From Ruminococcaceae bacterium UBA3451 (GTDB lineage: Bacteria; Bacillota; Clostridia; Oscillospirales; Acutalibacteraceae): a stretch of DNA of 7,627 nt. The stretch's first letter is position 1. Every line of letters begins with the position of its first letter. The DNA lies in NCBI GenBank assembly GCA_002378845.1, contig DFRY01000059.1, forward strand, positions 13,773 to 21,399, in the 5' to 3' direction. Shown here piece after piece: positions 5,975 through 7,627 of this stretch. Below the pieces are notes generated by a model that was given only the letters and a program-made list of their open reading frames with translations, did no database searches and was not told where the DNA came from. The translations under genes were made by a program, and so were the position numbers.

Positions 5975-6996
5975 TCCAGCACCACCCTTTCCACCTCAAC
6001 GTTTGAATCTTTGATATGTTTTATTACTTTCTCGATTTCTTCCTGTGCCCCGGTCAGCTTCAAAATAAGAATACTGAGCACGCTGCCCTGCAGTTCGCTT
6101 ACCGTGGCAAATAAAATAGAGGTTTCCACGTCGTATGTTTTATTGATTCTTGACAGCAGGGAATCCTGAGCGGTTTCCCCACGGAATTTCAGCTTGATGA
6201 TCTCCCCGGGGCGTTTCTCCTGTTTCAATGCGGCGCGGATACTGCCGGGAATGGTGTCGTCAATTACCGTTTTCACAAAGCCCTTGGTAATTTCATGCAC
6301 GGGGCTGCCGAATACATCAATGACATTCCCCTGCTCCACAACAGCTCCGTCCTCCATAACCGCCACCCGGTTGCAAATGTTTCGAATGACATTCATTTCA
6401 TGGGTGATGAGCAGAATGGTAACATTCAATTCCCGATTCACCTTTTTCAGCAGTTCCAGAATAGAAGCGGTTGTTTTGGGGTCAAGGGCACTGGTCGCTT
6501 CGTCACAAAGCAGAATGGAAGGATTTGTGGCAAGTGCACGAGCAATACCGACCCTTAGTTTATGTCCGCCGGACAGCTTATCGACATACGTGTCGATTTT
6601 CTCTTCCAGCTCTACAAATTCCAGCAGCTGCTGCACCCGCTTTTTTATTTCCGCCTTCGGTACCTTATTCAAAATCAGCGGCGCAGCAATGTTCTGATAA
6701 ACCGTTTTAGAATTCAACAGATTGAACTGCTGGAACACCATGCCAATTGTTTTTCGTACCCTTCGCAGTTCTTTTTTAGAAAGCGCAATAATATCTTCAC
6801 CGTTTACCACAACCCTGCCCTCATCGGGCCGTTCCAGAAGGTTCACGGTGCGGATGAGTGTAGATTTTCCCGCTCCACTGAAACCAATAACGCCGAAAAT
6901 ATCTCCGTCCTGAATCTCAAGGGACACATGCTTCAGCGCGTCGACGCTTGCGCCTTTGCCGTAAAAGGATTTGCTTACGTTTTGAATGCTAATCAT
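5971..6996 (-). CDS. metN: Methionine ABC transporter ATPase MetN with C-terminal NIL domain
   Basis: The ATPase of the MetNIQ importer, 341 residues. The Walker A motif GFSGAGKST is at 38-46, the Q-loop FQQ at 88-90, Walker B ILLCDEATSALDP at 161-173 including the D-loop, and the switch His199 in LLITHEM. From about residue 264 there is a NIL domain, the cytoplasmic methionine-sensing module that closes the transporter when internal methionine is high, so feedback control is expected. The ABC signature reads LSGGHKLRVG (141-150). The family normally has LSGGQKQRVG, so both Gln positions are changed (His145 and Leu147); the codons are CAT and CTA. The start is ATG 6996, where homology begins. 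The AAGGAG site is 12 bases upstream, and the gene overlaps the preceding M20 gene by 8 bases. A 24-residue extension to 7068 is that gene's out-of-frame sequence. Confidence 0.93.
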   Translation of the reverse strand: MISIQNVSKSFYGKGASVDALKHVSLEIQDGDIFGVIGFSGAGKSTLIRTVNLLERPDEGRVVVNGEDIIALSKKELRRVRKTIGMVFQQFNLLNSKTVYQNIAAPLILNKVPKAEIKKRVQQLLEFVELEEKIDTYVDKLSGGHKLRVGIARALATNPSILLCDEATSALDPKTTASILELLKKVNRELNVTILLITHEMNVIRNICNRVAVMEDGAVVEQGNVIDVFGSPVHEITKGFVKTVIDDTIPGSIRAALKQEKRPGEIIKLKFRGETAQDSLLSRINKTYDVETSILFATVSELQGSVLSILILKLTGAQEEIEKVIKHIKDSNVEVERVVLE

Positions 6997-7627
6997 TACG
7001 TTCTTTCGCTCCTTCGCCGCCCGCGTTTTCCTGCAGCCTTTCAAGCGACCGTTCGGCCAGTTTCGCAATATAATCGGCCGAATACTTCAGGGCATCGGGG
7101 TTAACCTGAAATTTCGGGTGATGGCCGGGGTAAGATTCGCCGGTACCAATTTGGATGAACACACCTTTTATTTGCTGCTGATAAAAGGCAAAATCCTCCC
7201 CACCCAGGGACGGGATCGGGGTGACGATCTGCAGGCCATTTTCTTTTGCAACACGGGCGGAAAAGTCAGCCCAGTCCTTATCGTTATCCGTTGCCGGCGG
7301 CCCCTCAATCCACTTGAAGTCAGCCGTGGCGCGGAATGCTTTTGCAATATTAACAGAAAGCTCTTTCAGCCGTTCGGGGATCTGTTTCCGCACTTCGGGG
7401 CGCAAGGTTCGGACGGTACCTTCCAGGAACGCGGCTGTGGGAATTACGTTCCATGTGCTGCCGCTGGAAACATGTGTAATGCTTACCAGCCCCTGGTCGA
7501 ACGGGTCAATATTTCTGCTGACAATGGTTTGTGCGGCAGAAACAAGCTGCGAAGCAATAATGATAGGGTCAATTCCCTCATGCGGGTGGGCGGCATGGCA
7601 GCCTTTTCCCTCAATATTTATTTCAAG
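6989..7627 (-). CDS. M20D-family metallo-amidohydrolase, probable N-acyl amino acid deacylase (C-terminal part)
   Basis: The frame is open from the right edge (7627) to a TAG at 6989-6991, giving 212 residues. The N-terminal catalytic part with most metal ligands is outside. Visible family marks are GKGCHAAHPHEGIDPI (7-22 from the edge; the lid/dimerisation domain His-rich loop, usually GKGGHxAxPH), NVIPTAAFLEGTVRTL (60-75), GGEDFAFY (142-149) and GHHPKF (168-173), whose His is the last metal ligand in this group. It matches the HipO/YxeP/YtnL type of hydrolase that removes N-acyl groups from amino acids, rather than a peptidase. It is translated just ahead of metN with an 8-base overlap, so it belongs to the transporter operon. 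The substrate is not readable from sequence; an N-acylated methionine or other sulfur amino acid is the inference from context. Internal TTG/ATG codons are not real starts. Confidence 0.9.
   Translation of the reverse strand, partial: LEINIEGKGCHAAHPHEGIDPIIIASQLVSAAQTIVSRNIDPFDQGLVSITHVSSGSTWNVIPTAAFLEGTVRTLRPEVRKQIPERLKELSVNIAKAFRATADFKWIEGPPATDNDKDWADFSARVAKENGLQIVTPIPSLGGEDFAFYQQQIKGVFIQIGTGESYPGHHPKFQVNPDALKYSADYIAKLAERSLERLQENAGGEGAKERND

Noticed and set aside
6194..7104. Several open frames opposite metN and the M20 gene
   Set aside because: They are antisense to strongly conserved ABC ATPase and hydrolase motifs, with no independent coding evidence.
1..7627. CRISPR array, insertion sequence, tRNA or phage-type system
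   Set aside because: No regularly spaced repeats, transposase motifs, terminal inverted repeats or cloverleaf structures were seen by reading both strands.

Overview
The window looks like a chromosomal segment of a low-to-moderate GC Gram-positive bacterium. It is most likely a member of the Clostridia, perhaps the Oscillospirales side. The pointers are strong GGAGG-type ribosome binding sites, a tRNA-sensing T-box leader, stand-alone CoaB of the short Firmicutes/streptococcal type, and a lipoprotein-type MetQ. No mobile element, CRISPR array, tRNA or rRNA was seen. The genus is inference only.

Layout. At the left edge (2-427, +) is the 3' part of an unrecognised gene with one hydrophobic segment and long amphipathic helices. 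It converges on a stand-alone coaB (510-1295, -), and a strong symmetrical hairpin at 456-501 can terminate both. The 591-base gap 1296-1886 carries a dyad just upstream of coaB. It also holds a near-consensus extended -10 promoter (1531-1559) and a complete T-box riboswitch (about 1580-1848). The T-box elements can be traced base by base: AUG specifier, UGGU acceptor-end bulge, antiterminator and competing terminator. They point to tRNA-Met as effector. The T-box leads a two-gene operon: a cystathionine gamma-synthase-type enzyme (1887-3029) and a MalY/PatB-type cystathionine beta-lyase (3034-4224). Together these can turn an activated homoserine ester plus cysteine into homocysteine, the precursor of methionine.

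From the right edge, transcribed leftward toward that operon, comes an M20-family amidohydrolase (partial, 6989-7627), then metN (5971-6996), metI (5300-5974) and metQ (4397-5272). The first three genes overlap by 8 and 4 bases. The two convergent methionine units meet in a 172-base spacer (4225-4396) with a hairpin facing each way.

Together the right-hand 6 kb is a methionine supply island: synthesis by transsulfuration under tRNA-Met control, and import by a MetNIQ ABC transporter whose operon also encodes a probable N-acyl amino acid deacylase. Three things depart from the usual picture. MetQ lacks two residues normally conserved at the methionine site. MetN carries LSGGH in place of the LSGGQ signature. 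The deacylase gene is fused by overlap to the transporter genes. A reasonable inference is that this transporter may import a methionine derivative (for example N-acylated) that the M20 enzyme then hydrolyses. No wholly new system was found; these variations are the most interesting content.
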